The notes: generated by a model from the sequence alone, not told the origin. Positions 26,601 to 35,376 are shown, counted from the stretch's first letter. The stretch is 64,000 bases of DNA from Corynebacterium hylobatis (GCF_003955685.1 NZ_RXHJ01000001.1:221570-285569); one strand, 5' to 3'. A program made the numbers and translations.

Positions 26601-27357
26601 CGGCAACGAGGGTGCGCGCATCGACTGGGACCGGGTGAAGGAACGCCCCGTGGAGGTGATCACCTCACCGGAATGGAGCGGTGACAAACGCAATGGCCGC
26701 CGCTACACGGCCTTCTCCATCAACATCGAGTACGACAAGCCCTTCCACACCCTGTCGGGGCGCATGCACTACTACCTCGATCACGACTGGTTCCTCGACT
26801 ACGGCGAGGCGCTGCCCGTCTTCCGTCCGCCCCTGGACCGGCTCCACCTCAACGGGGAGACCAACCCGGGCCAGCTGGTCACCGGCGAGGACGGCAACCC
26901 CGAGGTCACCGTCCGCTACCTCACCCCGCACAACAAGTGGTCGATCCACTCGCAGTACTTCGACAACCTGCATGTGCTCTCGATCTCCCGTGGCGGCCAG
27001 GTGGTGTGGATGTCGAACAAGGACGCCGAGAAGGTCGGCATCGCCGACAACGACTGGATCGAACTCTACAACCGCAACGGCATCGTCTCCGCCCGCGCGA
27101 TCGTCTCCCACCGCATCCCGGAGGGCACGGCGATCATGAACCACGCGCAGGAGCGCACCGTCGGCACCCCGCTCAATGAGGGGACCGGCCGCCGCGGCGG
27201 CACCCACAACTCCCTGACCCGAATCATGATCAAACCGGTGCACGTGGCGGGCGGCTACGGCCATCTGACCTACGGCTTCAACTACATCGGCCCCACCGGA
27301 AACAACCGCGACGAGGTCACCCGGATCCGTCGCCGCTCCCAGGAGGTGCAGTTCTAA
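23620..27357 (+). CDS. narG: Respiratory nitrate reductase alpha subunit (Mo-bis-MGD)
   Basis: Catalytic subunit of the membrane-bound, cytoplasm-facing nitrate reductase: nitrate plus two electrons to nitrite. The 1245-residue length is normal. The FS0 cluster ligands are H54, C58, C62 and C97 (HGVNCTGSCSW ... RGCPRGAS), the His-type cluster of NarG. The Mo-coordinating Asp lies in FYDWYADLPP (about 222-231), and DQTDVPESGDW follows. It depends on bis-MGD made by the moa/moe/mob genes nearby. The stop overlaps the narH ATG by one base. Confidence 0.98.
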   Translation: MTTTTANPLFKFGSFLRKGQMTDSGQQLFLKGGRQADIFYRNRWSFDKMVRSTHGVNCTGSCSWKVYVKDGVITWESQAVDYPSTGPDMPDYEPRGCPRGASFSWYTYSPTRIRYPYARGVLVDMYREAKTRLGDPVLAWREIVETPEKRAAYVSQRGKGGLIRINYEEAVEIAAAAHTYTIRQYGPDRIAGFTVIPAMSQVSYGAGTRFLQMIGGVALSFYDWYADLPPASPQTFGDQTDVPESGDWYNSSYLMMWGSNIPVTRTPDSHFMVETRYNGTKVVVVSPDFADNTKFADEWMRINPGTDAALAFAMGHVILSEFHVGKKTPYFIEYMRKYTDAPFLIALDERGDGTVTPGKFLTASLLDADGTHAGLQGSANATHRLLTMRPDGTVADPGGTIADRYGEDGVGKWNLRQDGVESVMSVADTGTFDTAEVLFPRFDLAADPEDVQGTGPIGAGVVHRGVPYRVVDGKKITTVFDLMLAHYGVARPELNLPGQWPTDFHDVSSPGTPAWQEELTGVPANAAIRIGREFAQNADDSKGRSQIIMGAGVNHYFHADNIYRTFLALTSMCGTQGVNGGGWAHYVGQEKLRPMNGWSQYAFALDWQRPPRQMITTGFFYLTTDQWRYDNSKASRLASPLANRGVVGDKMLSDTLIESMKRGWMPAYPQFNRNVLLLADEAEAKGMDIKDYVVSELESGNMQFAAEDPDAPENWPRILLNWRTNLMGSSAKGTEFFLRHMLGVDSDATATELEEHERPESIRWREEAPTGKLDLMLTTDFRNTSTTLVSDIVLPAATWYEKHDLSTTDMHPFIHSFNAAINPPWEARTDFEVFRDLSRAVSEQAVRWLGTQTDLITAPLGHDSPDELSMPNGIVPDLAETGLIPGQTMAKLIPVERDYTRIHEKWLHLGPLTGEKGTGVHGTPYNVAKQVEELAVKNGTSETLSAGERPDLDTDIKVIEMILHLSGVSNGEVAAEGFRNQGARVGTDMSDLIAGNEGARIDWDRVKERPVEVITSPEWSGDKRNGRRYTAFSINIEYDKPFHTLSGRMHYYLDHDWFLDYGEALPVFRPPLDRLHLNGETNPGQLVTGEDGNPEVTVRYLTPHNKWSIHSQYFDNLHVLSISRGGQVVWMSNKDAEKVGIADNDWIELYNRNGIVSARAIVSHRIPEGTAIMNHAQERTVGTPLNEGTGRRGGTHNSLTRIMIKPVHVAGGYGHLTYGFNYIGPTGNNRDEVTRIRRRSQEVQF

Positions 27358-28976
27358 TGAAGGTTATGGCTCAGATCGCCATGGTCATGAACCTGGACAA
27401 GTGCATCGGCTGCCATACCTGTTCGGTCACCTGCAAGCAGGCCTGGACCAACCGCGAAGGCACCGAGTACATCTGGTTCAACAACGTCGAGACCCGCCCC
27501 GGCGTCGGTTATCCCCGGGGCTGGGAGGACCAGGACAAATGGGAGGGCGGCTGGGTCCGCACCTCCTCCGGGAAGCTCAAGCCCCGGGCGGGCGGGCGCC
27601 TGTCCAAGCTGTTCAACATCTTCCACAACCCGAAACTGCCGACGATCCACGACTACTACGAGCCGTGGACCTACGAATACGACAAGCTGCTGGCGGTGCC
27701 GGGCAACCAGAACACCCAGCCCACCGCCCGACCGATCTCCCAGCTCGACGGCCGGGAGATGAACACGATCAGCTGGTCCTCCAACTGGGACGACAACCTC
27801 GGCGGCTCCACCGCCACCATGGACGAGGACCCGGTCCTGCACCAGATGAACCTGGACGTGCGCAAGGAGATCGAGGACTCCTACATGTTCTACCTCCCGC
27901 GCATCTGCGAGCACTGCATCAACCCGACGTGTGTGTCCTCCTGCCCCTCCGGTGCAATGTACAAGCGTGCCGAGGACGGCATCGTCCTGGTCGACCAGGA
28001 CCAGTGTCGCGGCTGGCGCATGTGTGTGTCCGGTTGTCCGTACAAGAAGGTCTATTTCAACCACAAGTCCGGCAAGGCCGAGAAGTGCACCCTGTGTTAC
28101 CCACGCATCGAGGTCGGCCAGCCGACCGTGTGCTCGGAGACCTGCGTCGGTCGCCTGCGCTACCTGGGTGTGCTGCTCTACGACGCCGACCGCGTCGCCG
28201 AGGCTGCGGCCACCGAGAATCCGCAGGACCTCTTCGAGGCGCAGAAGGACATCCTGCTCGACCCGCACGACCCCCGGGTCGTGGCCGCCGCGCAGCAGGC
28301 CGGCATCCCGCACTCGTGGATCGACGCCGCGCAGCAGTCCCCCATCTGGGACCTCATCTTCACCTACGAGGTCGCGCTGCCGCTGCACCCGGAGTACCGC
28401 ACCCTGCCCATGGTCTGGTACATCCCGCCGCTGTCGCCGGTCGTCGACGCCGTCACCGCCTCCGGCAACGACGGCGAGGACGACAAGGTGCTGTTCACGG
28501 CCCTGTCCACGATGCGCATCCCGCTCGAGTACCTCGCCGGGTTGTTCACCGCCGGTGACACCGCACCCGTCGAACGTTCGCTGCGGCGCCTGGTGGCGAT
28601 GCGTTCCTACATGCGCGACATCAACCTGGGCAACGAACCGCAGGAACGCATCGCGGAGGCCGTCGGGATGACGGGCAGGCAGATCCAGAAGATGTACCGC
28701 CTGCTGGGCATCGCCAAATACGACGACCGCTACGTCATCCCCACTGCCTCCCCGGAGTCCCCGCGCGGCATCACCTCGCTCGACCCCTTCGGCGACATCG
28801 ACCCGGCGGACGCCTTCCTCGACATGCCCGACCTCGGCGAGGGCGCCCCGGAGGCCTGCACCAGCCACGCTGCGGAACCGGCGGGCAAGGTCTCCCTGCT
28901 CAGCTGGACCGGCGACCGCCCGGAGGGGATGTTCCCGCCCCGCAGGGACGGCAAACCCCACACCACCAAGGACTGA
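27357..28976 (+). CDS. narH: Respiratory nitrate reductase beta subunit (four Fe-S clusters)
   Basis: Electron-transfer subunit linking NarI hemes to NarG. The 539-residue protein has four cysteine groups: CIGCHTCSVTCK (about 17-28), CEHCINPTCVSSCPSG (about 184-199), CRGWRMCVSGCP (about 217-228, with Trp replacing one Cys as in a 3Fe-4S site) and CTLCYP...CSETC (about 244-265). The start used overlaps the narG stop; a second ATG three codons later (27366) is equally possible. Confidence 0.97.
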   Translation: MKVMAQIAMVMNLDKCIGCHTCSVTCKQAWTNREGTEYIWFNNVETRPGVGYPRGWEDQDKWEGGWVRTSSGKLKPRAGGRLSKLFNIFHNPKLPTIHDYYEPWTYEYDKLLAVPGNQNTQPTARPISQLDGREMNTISWSSNWDDNLGGSTATMDEDPVLHQMNLDVRKEIEDSYMFYLPRICEHCINPTCVSSCPSGAMYKRAEDGIVLVDQDQCRGWRMCVSGCPYKKVYFNHKSGKAEKCTLCYPRIEVGQPTVCSETCVGRLRYLGVLLYDADRVAEAAATENPQDLFEAQKDILLDPHDPRVVAAAQQAGIPHSWIDAAQQSPIWDLIFTYEVALPLHPEYRTLPMVWYIPPLSPVVDAVTASGNDGEDDKVLFTALSTMRIPLEYLAGLFTAGDTAPVERSLRRLVAMRSYMRDINLGNEPQERIAEAVGMTGRQIQKMYRLLGIAKYDDRYVIPTASPESPRGITSLDPFGDIDPADAFLDMPDLGEGAPEACTSHAAEPAGKVSLLSWTGDRPEGMFPPRRDGKPHTTKD

Positions 28977-28981
28977 TCGCG

Positions 28982-29671
28982 ATGGCACGCAACCACGTCG
29001 GACCCATCCCCGACGACATCACCCGCCCGGTGCGGGTGAATGAGAACCAGCGCCGCACCGTGGCCATGGCCGCCTCCCTGCTGCTGGACTACCCGGGTGA
29101 GGACTTCGGCGAGAGGATCGCGGCCGTCGACACGCACCTCGAACAGCTGCCTCCGGCCATCGCGGAGCAGTTCGCGGCCTTCACCGACGCGGCCCGCACC
29201 ATGGGGCGCCGCGGGGTGGAGGAGCACTACGTGGAGACCTTCGACCAGCGTCGCCGCTGCTCCCTGTTCCTCTCCTATTATTCCGTGGGCGACACCCGCA
29301 CCCGCGGCACCGCCATCCTCGCCTTCCGGCAGGCGCTGGCGCAGCTCGGCTTCGAGGAGCAGCGGGAGGAACTCCCCGACCACCTCTGCGTGGTGCTCGA
29401 GGCTGTCGCCCTGTCGGAGGGGAAGCAGCACGCCCAGACCGTGGAACTGCTCGCCGCCCACCGCGACGGCCTTGAGGTCCTGCGCACGGCGCTGAGCACC
29501 TTCAACTCCCCCTTCGCGCACCTCATTGTCGCCGTGGCGATGTCGCTGCCGAAGATCGACGCGGAGACCACCCACAGCTACCTCGATCTCATTCGTTCGG
29601 GGCCGCCGGCGGAACTCGTCGGCATCGGCACCCCCCTGCCCTTCCCCACCGCTCAACCGGATATCCCCTAG
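28982..29671 (+). CDS. narJ: Nitrate reductase assembly chaperone NarJ
   Basis: Cytoplasmic chaperone that holds apo-NarGH for cofactor insertion; not part of the final enzyme. The 229-residue, mostly helical protein has the Tat-chaperone (TorD/NarJ) motif VEEHYVETFDQRRRCSLFLSY (begins at about residue 79) and LPDHLCVVLE (about 132-141). It starts five bases after narH and stops nine bases before narI. Confidence 0.94.
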   Translation: MARNHVGPIPDDITRPVRVNENQRRTVAMAASLLLDYPGEDFGERIAAVDTHLEQLPPAIAEQFAAFTDAARTMGRRGVEEHYVETFDQRRRCSLFLSYYSVGDTRTRGTAILAFRQALAQLGFEEQREELPDHLCVVLEAVALSEGKQHAQTVELLAAHRDGLEVLRTALSTFNSPFAHLIVAVAMSLPKIDAETTHSYLDLIRSGPPAELVGIGTPLPFPTAQPDIP

Positions 29672-29680
29672 GACACAACC

Positions 29681-30466
29681 ATGGACAATTTCGATGTTTT
29701 CCTGTGGGTGGCCTTCCCCTGGCTGGCGATCGCGGCCTTCGTCATCGGCATCATCTGGCGTTGGCGCACCGACCAGTTCGGCTGGACCACCCATTCCTCG
29801 CAGATCTACGAATCAAAACTCCTCCGACTGTCGTCCCCGCTGTTCCACTGGGGCATCGTCTTCGTCATCATCGGCCACCTCATGGGCCTGGCCATCCCGA
29901 AGTCCTGGACCCAGGCCGTGGGCATCAGCGACGCCACCTACCACCTCATCGCCACCTACCCGGGCACCCTGGCCGGCATCGCCGCGCTGCTGGGCCTGGC
30001 GGGGCTGATCTACCGGAGGGTGGTCAACCGGACGGTCTTTCTGGCCACGTCCCGCTCCGACAAGGTCATGTACCTGCTGCTCGGCGCCGCGCTGGTCTCC
30101 GGTTTCTTCGCCACCGTCACCCTCCAGCTCTTCGGTAGCGCACACGGCTACGACTACCGCGAGACCATCTCGCCGTGGCTGCGCCAGCTGCTGGTCTTCC
30201 AGGCCCAGCCCGCGCTCATGACCGATGTGCCGTGGCAGTTCAAGGTCCACGTTATCGCCGGTTTCACCATCATCGCGGTGTGGCCGTTCACCCGCCTGGT
30301 GCACGCCTTCTCCGCGCCGGTCGGCTACGTCACCCGCCCCTACGTGGTCTACCGCTCACGCGACACCCGCACCGGTCCGGTGAAGGAACACGTCGCCTGG
30401 GAGCCTGTCCGCTCCCACACCGAGCAGCTCGACGAACGCAACCAGACCCCCTCCCGCGGGGCCTGA
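29681..30466 (+). CDS. narI: Respiratory nitrate reductase gamma subunit (cytochrome b)
   Basis: Membrane cytochrome b that oxidises menaquinol and passes electrons to NarH. The 261-residue protein has five membrane segments. The first is followed by RWRTDQFGWTTHSSQIYE. Heme-ligand histidines are expected in FHWGIVFVIIGHLMGLA (about 52-68) and near FKVHVIAGFTIIAVWPFTRLVH (begins at about residue 187). The C-terminal tail is polar and cytoplasmic. Last gene of narKGHJI, followed by a strong hairpin. Confidence 0.96.
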   Translation: MDNFDVFLWVAFPWLAIAAFVIGIIWRWRTDQFGWTTHSSQIYESKLLRLSSPLFHWGIVFVIIGHLMGLAIPKSWTQAVGISDATYHLIATYPGTLAGIAALLGLAGLIYRRVVNRTVFLATSRSDKVMYLLLGAALVSGFFATVTLQLFGSAHGYDYRETISPWLRQLLVFQAQPALMTDVPWQFKVHVIAGFTIIAVWPFTRLVHAFSAPVGYVTRPYVVYRSRDTRTGPVKEHVAWEPVRSHTEQLDERNQTPSRGA

Positions 30467-30490
30467 GCCGCGCAGAACCGCAGCACACCA

Positions 30491-30525
30491 GGGGCCGGTA
30501 CGTTAACGTCTGACGTACCGGCCCC
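30491..30525 (+). terminator. Strong hairpin after narI
   Basis: A perfect 12-base stem, GGGGCCGGTACG (30491-30502) with CGTACCGGCCCC (30514-30525), encloses an 11-base loop. It lies between narI and modA. The downstream T-run is weak (TGAACTTT), so it may act as an attenuating terminator or an mRNA-stabilising end. Confidence 0.65.
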
Positions 30526-30554
30526 TGAACTTTCCCCACCTGAAAGGTTCCCTC

Positions 30555-31301
30555 ATGCGTCTGTCCCGTGCCGTCGGCCTCCTCGCTCCCGCCGCCGCCG
30601 GCCTGCTGCTGGTCAGCTGCGCCACCGACTCCGATTCCCAAGCCGGAACGGACTCCCTGACCATCCTCGGCGCCTCCTCCACCCGCGTGCTCAACGATGA
30701 TTTCCAGACGCTGACTGATGCGGAGCTGGACTTCGTCAACGCCGGTTCCTCCACCCTCGTCCAGCAGCTGGCGGACGGCTCCCCGGGTGATGTCCTCATC
30801 ACCGCCGACCGCGCGAACATGGACAAGGCCGTGGAACAGGGACTGGTCGAGGATCCCCGTGCCGTGGCCGTGAACACCCTGGTCATGGTCGTGCCTGCGG
30901 GCAACCCCGCGGACATCGGCTCCGTGGACGATCTGGCGGGTACCACCTTCGTCCTCTGTGACCCGCAGGTCCCCTGCGGCACCGCCTCGCAGGCCATCAT
31001 CGCGGACACCGGCATCGTGGCTGAACCCGCCTCCCTCGAGCATCAGGTCGCCGACGTGCTGGGCAAGGTCGTCTCCGGCGAGGCCGACGCCGGCTGGGTC
31101 TACCGCACCGACGCCCTCTCCGCGGGCGAGGGTGTCGAGGTCATCGAGATCCCCGGCAGTGAGGACCAGCCCAACGAGGTCGTCGCCGCGGTGACCACCG
31201 CGGGTGTCGATAAGCAGGCCGCCACCGATTTCGTCGACGCCCTGACTGACGATGAGATGGTCGACATCTGGACCAGGCACGGGTGGACCCAGGCCAACTG
31301 A
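30555..31301 (+). CDS. modA: Molybdate ABC transporter substrate-binding lipoprotein
   Basis: Captures molybdate (and probably tungstate) outside the membrane. The 248-residue precursor has a signal peptide ending in a lipobox, LLLVSC (Cys about 22). The mature part starts with the ModA-type LTILGASSTRVL (about 35-46, conserved Ser for oxyanion binding) and has GSSTLVQQLADGSPGDVLITAD (begins at about residue 65) and GEADAGWVYRTDA (about 176-188). A GAAAGG site precedes the ATG. It starts a modA-modBC-arnR run directly after narI. Confidence 0.92.
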   Translation: MRLSRAVGLLAPAAAGLLLVSCATDSDSQAGTDSLTILGASSTRVLNDDFQTLTDAELDFVNAGSSTLVQQLADGSPGDVLITADRANMDKAVEQGLVEDPRAVAVNTLVMVVPAGNPADIGSVDDLAGTTFVLCDPQVPCGTASQAIIADTGIVAEPASLEHQVADVLGKVVSGEADAGWVYRTDALSAGEGVEVIEIPGSEDQPNEVVAAVTTAGVDKQAATDFVDALTDDEMVDIWTRHGWTQAN

Positions 31302-31303
31302 CC

Positions 31304-33205
31304 GTGAAGCCCGCCCCCACCCGCACACCGGTCGCGGTGACGCTGCTCGCCGTCGCCGCCCTTGTCCTCATCCTCGGCCCCATCCTCGCACTGGGCGTCC
31401 GCGTCCCCTGGGAACGCTTCGGTGAGGTGCTCACCAGCCCCACCACCGCCGAGCTGCTCCGTGTCACACTGCTCTCTGCGGTGTGGGCCACCGTGCTGAC
31501 CACCCTGCTCGGTGTGCCGCTGGCGCTGGCGATCCAGGACTGGCCGCGCGGGGGCAGGTTCATCCGGCTCCTGGTCATGCTGCCGTTGGCGATGCCACCG
31601 GTGGTCGCCGGCCTGGCGCTCACCGCGGCGGTGGGCAGACGCGGGATCACCGCCCCGCTTCTCGACGTCCTCGGCCTCCAGTTCGCCTTCGCCTTCCCCG
31701 GCGTCGTGCTCTCCCACATCTTCATCGCCCTGCCTTTTGTCGTGGTCACCGCCGATTCAGCGCTGCGCCAGATCGACCCGGAGATCCCGGCGAGTGCGGC
31801 CGGCCTGGGCATGCGGCCCCGGGAGATCCTCCGGAAAGTCACCCTGCCTGCCGTCGCCCCGGCCGTGGCCACCGGCGCGGGCCTGGCTTTCGCCCGTTCC
31901 CTGGGGGAATTCGGTACCACGCTGACTTTCGCCGGCTCCATGCCCGGCGTCACCCGCACCATGCCGCTGGGCATCTACCTGGAACGCGAGACCGATCCGG
32001 GCAGCGCGAACGCTCTCGGTGCGATCCTCATCTTCCTCGCCGTCCTCGTCCTCGCACTCGCTGCCCTGCCCGCCGCCCTGCGGCGCACACCGCAGCCCCG
32101 CGCCCGGCGGACCGGGGAACTCGACACCGGTGAGCTGCGCGCCCTCACCACCCCCGGGTCCGGCGGGGTGCCCGTCACCGCCGACGGCACCGTCTTCCCC
32201 GCCGAGCGCATCACCGCCGTCGTCGGACCCAACGGCTCAGGCAAGACCACACTGATGGGGATGATCGCCGGACGGCTGCGTGGCGCGGAGATCTCCGTCG
32301 GTGACCGCCCCGTCGACGGCCGACGCTTCGTGCCGGCAGCCGAACGCGGCGTGGTGCTGCTGACCCAGCGCCCCGGTCTACCGCGGACCACCACCGTCGC
32401 GGGTGCGGTGACCATGGCCACCCGCGACCCCGCGTTGACCGGGAAACTCCTGGCGGCGGCCGGGCTGGCTGAGCTGGCGGAGGTCTCCGTGCCTGCGCTC
32501 TCCGGGGGCCAGGCCGCCCAGGTTGCCCTGGTCCGCGCCCTGGGGACCCGGCCCGCGGTGCTCATCCTCGATGAGCCGCTGGCCGCAATCGACGTCGCCT
32601 CCGCCACCCGCTGGCGCCGGCTGCTGCGTGCCGCCGCGCAGGATCGCACCACCCTGCTGGTCACCCACGACGCCGTTGACGTGGCCACCCTCTCCGAGCA
32701 CCTGGTGGTCCTCGAACGGGGCGAGGTCGCCGCTGCCGGCCCCACCGCGGAGCTTCTCGACGTCCCGCCCAATGATTTCCTCGCTGAGCTGGCCGGACTG
32801 TCCCGAATAGTCGGCACTGTCACGGCCCGGGAGGTTGACACGGTCACGATCCAGGGGACAGAATTGACCGTGACAGGCACTTTTGCCGGTTCAGTGGACG
32901 ATGAGCTGCAGCCGGGTGATCCGGCCGTCGCGGTGTTCCCACCCGAGGCCACCGCCCTGCGGCTACCCGCCGGTGGCAGGGAGCCGCAGGAATCAACACG
33001 TAACATCTGGCGTGGGAGGGTCGATTCAGTGGTTGCCTCGACCGCCCGGACAGGGACGATGGTGACGGTCTCGGTCGGAGCCGCCCGGCTCCACGTGCCG
33101 GTCACGCGCCGTTCCGCGCTCACGCTGGGTCTGGAACCGGGTATGACCGTCGACTGCGTGACCAAGGCCCTGGCCATAAGTGTTCATCCGGCCCGCCGGA
33201 GATAA
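31304..33205 (+). CDS. Fused molybdate ABC transporter permease/ATPase (ModB-ModC)
   Basis: One 633-residue chain combines both inner parts of the molybdate importer. Residues about 1-265 are a ModB-like permease with five to six membrane segments and the EAA-type loop ASAAGLGMRPREILRKVTLP (about 162-181). Residues about 285-510 are an ABC ATPase: Walker A GPNGSGKTT (about 308-316), signature LSGGQAAQVAL (about 396-406), Walker B AVLILDEPLA (about 417-426) and the H-loop VTHDA. The last part is a TOBE/Mop-like domain. The GTG at 31304, two bases after the modA stop, is the likely start; an overlapping GTG at 31283 is possible. Confidence 0.9.
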   Translation: MKPAPTRTPVAVTLLAVAALVLILGPILALGVRVPWERFGEVLTSPTTAELLRVTLLSAVWATVLTTLLGVPLALAIQDWPRGGRFIRLLVMLPLAMPPVVAGLALTAAVGRRGITAPLLDVLGLQFAFAFPGVVLSHIFIALPFVVVTADSALRQIDPEIPASAAGLGMRPREILRKVTLPAVAPAVATGAGLAFARSLGEFGTTLTFAGSMPGVTRTMPLGIYLERETDPGSANALGAILIFLAVLVLALAALPAALRRTPQPRARRTGELDTGELRALTTPGSGGVPVTADGTVFPAERITAVVGPNGSGKTTLMGMIAGRLRGAEISVGDRPVDGRRFVPAAERGVVLLTQRPGLPRTTTVAGAVTMATRDPALTGKLLAAAGLAELAEVSVPALSGGQAAQVALVRALGTRPAVLILDEPLAAIDVASATRWRRLLRAAAQDRTTLLVTHDAVDVATLSEHLVVLERGEVAAAGPTAELLDVPPNDFLAELAGLSRIVGTVTAREVDTVTIQGTELTVTGTFAGSVDDELQPGDPAVAVFPPEATALRLPAGGREPQESTRNIWRGRVDSVVASTARTGTMVTVSVGAARLHVPVTRRSALTLGLEPGMTVDCVTKALAISVHPARRR

Positions 33206-33221
33206 CAGGAGGAGATCCCAC

Positions 33222-33962
33222 ATGGTGGACGCACCAGCACCGCGCCCGTCCGTCGAGCTGTTCTCGGACGCGCTGCCGCTCAGCGTCAAACAGCGGGAGG
33301 TCCTCGATGTGCTGCAGACCTTCCCGCACGGGGCCCGCTCCGCCGAACTCGCGGAAAAACTGGGTATGCATGTCAACACCGCCCGCGGCCACCTTGATGA
33401 ACTGGTCAGCCGCGGCGCGGTCCGGGTCGCCACCACCCAGTCCGAAGGGCGCGGCCGGCCCTCCCTGATCTTCCAGGTCCGGGTCCCCGACAACCGGGCT
33501 GTAGTCAACGAATACGTCTCCCTGGTGGAGGTCCTCACCAGCGCCCTGGCCGGCACCAATTCCCTCACCCCGGAGACCCTCGAGCAGGCCCGCCAGCTCG
33601 GCCGGGACTGGGCCCGCCGGATGCACGAGGAGGGGCAGCCCCCCGCCAATGATGCGGATATCCTCGAGCAGCTCTACATCAAGCTCCGCGACATGGGCTT
33701 CGATCCCACGGTCACCCGCCCGGCCGATGAATCGGACGGCCACGGCCAACTCTCCCTGCACTCCTGCCCCTTCGTCACCGAGGGTAAACCCCGCCCGAGT
33801 GCCTTCGTCTGCGCCATCCACGAGGGCTTTCTGCAGGAGACCACCGGGTCCTGCCCGGAGCAGAACTCGGGACCGGTTTCACTGACGCTGCTGCCCTATG
33901 CCGACGACGGGGCATGCGTGGTGCGTGTGAACAAGGGCCCCCGGGCCACGTCTGAGCGCTGA
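33222..33962 (+). CDS. arnR: ArnR-type winged-helix redox regulator of nitrate respiration
   Basis: In C. glutamicum, ArnR is an Fe-S-containing repressor of narKGHJI that responds to oxygen and NO and is encoded just downstream of narI. This 246-residue protein has the matching plan: an N-terminal winged helix (about 20-90, SAELAEKLGMHVNTARGHLD) and a C-terminal part with cysteines in LHSCPF (about 185-190), FVCAIH (about 203-208), TGSCPE (about 217-222) and GACVV. These are suited to an Fe-S cluster. AGGAGGAG precedes the ATG at 33222. Here modA and modBC separate it from narI, so molybdate uptake may share its transcript. Confidence 0.8.
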   Translation: MVDAPAPRPSVELFSDALPLSVKQREVLDVLQTFPHGARSAELAEKLGMHVNTARGHLDELVSRGAVRVATTQSEGRGRPSLIFQVRVPDNRAVVNEYVSLVEVLTSALAGTNSLTPETLEQARQLGRDWARRMHEEGQPPANDADILEQLYIKLRDMGFDPTVTRPADESDGHGQLSLHSCPFVTEGKPRPSAFVCAIHEGFLQETTGSCPEQNSGPVSLTLLPYADDGACVVRVNKGPRATSER

Positions 33963-34149
33963 GGGCCCCCAGGTCTGTGCCGACCCTGATAATCATCGGG
34001 GATCCCGCCGCTGAGCACCAGTTTCGTGTCATGATGAAAGCAGCTGCCCCGCCCGGGGCACCGCTGCTGTTCCAGTTCCAGAATCAGACACAACAGTGAG
34101 GAACGAGGCCACCCCCTCCCCCCGCCCGCTCCTCGCGTGAGGAGAACCG

Positions 34150-35376
34150 ATGTCGGGCACGATTGAAGGCAGGGACGAATCACTGTGGACGGCCACCACG
34201 CCGCGCACGGATTATCCGGAGCTGGCGGGTGATGACACCGTCTATGACCTGGCCGTGGTGGGTGGCGGGATCACCGGCATCGTCGCCGCCTACCATGCGC
34301 AGCGGCGCGGGCTGCGGACCGTGCTCATCGACAAGGCCCGGTTGGCCGAGTGGACGACCGGTGGCACCACCGCGAAACTGACCTCCCAGCACTACCTCAT
34401 CTACGACCATCTCATCGCCCGCCACGGGAAAGAGGTCGCGCAGGCCTACGCGGACGCCAACCAGCGCGGGATCGACAAGGTCGAGGCCATCAGCGCGGAA
34501 CTCGGCATCGACTGCGAATTCTCCCGCCGGGACGCCTTCGTCTACAGCCGGCGGGAGGAACGCATCCCCGAGCTGCGTGCCGAGGTCGAGGCCGCGGTCT
34601 CGCTCGGCCTGCCGGCCAGCTTCGAGACAGAGACCGAGCTGCCCTTCGACATCGCCGGGTCGGTGAAATTCGCCGGGCAGGCCCAGTTCCACCCCAGGAA
34701 ATTCCTGCTCCCACTCGCGGAGGAGTTCCGCAGTCGTGGCGGGGTGATCTACGAGCAGACCAAGGCCACCGACATCATCCCCGGGCAGCCGCACACCGTC
34801 CCCACGGACAAGGGGGAGCTGAAGGCGCGGCATGTGCTGCAGGCCAGCGGCGAACCCTTCTGGCGGCGGGACCTCTTCGACGGTTTCATGTGGCTGAAGA
34901 TGTCCTATGCGCTGGCGGTGCAGCTGAAGGAGGGCAGTGACTACCCCGCAGGCATGTACGTGACCACCGGGGAACCGATGCGCACCATCCGCACCGCCTC
35001 CTACAAGGACCAGCCGGTGCTGGTCTTCGGTGGCGAGAGCCACGAATACGATGACGACACCTTCGACATGGACGCCCGCCACCGCACCCTCATCGAGGAC
35101 GTCCGCGACAGGTACGACGTCGAGCAGGTGCTCTACCGCTGGCTGGCCGGCGACTACATGCCCTATGATCGCATGCCCTATATCGGTGCCCTGCCCGGCC
35201 ACCGGAACATCCACGTGATCACCGGCTACCGGGCGTGGGGACTGGCCTGGGCGTTGTCCGCCGCAGCAGCCGTGGTGGCCGACATCGCCGGGGAACCCGA
35301 GGACTGGGTCGCGCCCTTCAGCCCCGACCGGATGGTGGAACCGATCCCCGAATCCGAACGCACCCACCGGTTCTGA
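34150..35376 (+). CDS. FAD-dependent oxidoreductase (DAO family)
   Basis: Likely oxidises an amine or amino-acid-like substrate with FAD; the substrate is unknown. The 408-residue protein has the FAD-binding DLAVVGGGITGIVAAYHA (about 33-50), GGTTAKLTSQHYLIYDHL (about 75-92) and the C-terminal YMPYDRMPYIGALPGHRNI (about 337-355) with VITGYRAWGLAW. This is the pattern of the DadA-like enzymes that, in Bacillus YhfW-type members, carry an extra Rieske domain. That domain is missing here. GGAGAA precedes the ATG. It is convergent with thrB, six bases apart. Confidence 0.8.
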   Translation: MSGTIEGRDESLWTATTPRTDYPELAGDDTVYDLAVVGGGITGIVAAYHAQRRGLRTVLIDKARLAEWTTGGTTAKLTSQHYLIYDHLIARHGKEVAQAYADANQRGIDKVEAISAELGIDCEFSRRDAFVYSRREERIPELRAEVEAAVSLGLPASFETETELPFDIAGSVKFAGQAQFHPRKFLLPLAEEFRSRGGVIYEQTKATDIIPGQPHTVPTDKGELKARHVLQASGEPFWRRDLFDGFMWLKMSYALAVQLKEGSDYPAGMYVTTGEPMRTIRTASYKDQPVLVFGGESHEYDDDTFDMDARHRTLIEDVRDRYDVEQVLYRWLAGDYMPYDRMPYIGALPGHRNIHVITGYRAWGLAWALSAAAAVVADIAGEPEDWVAPFSPDRMVEPIPESERTHRF

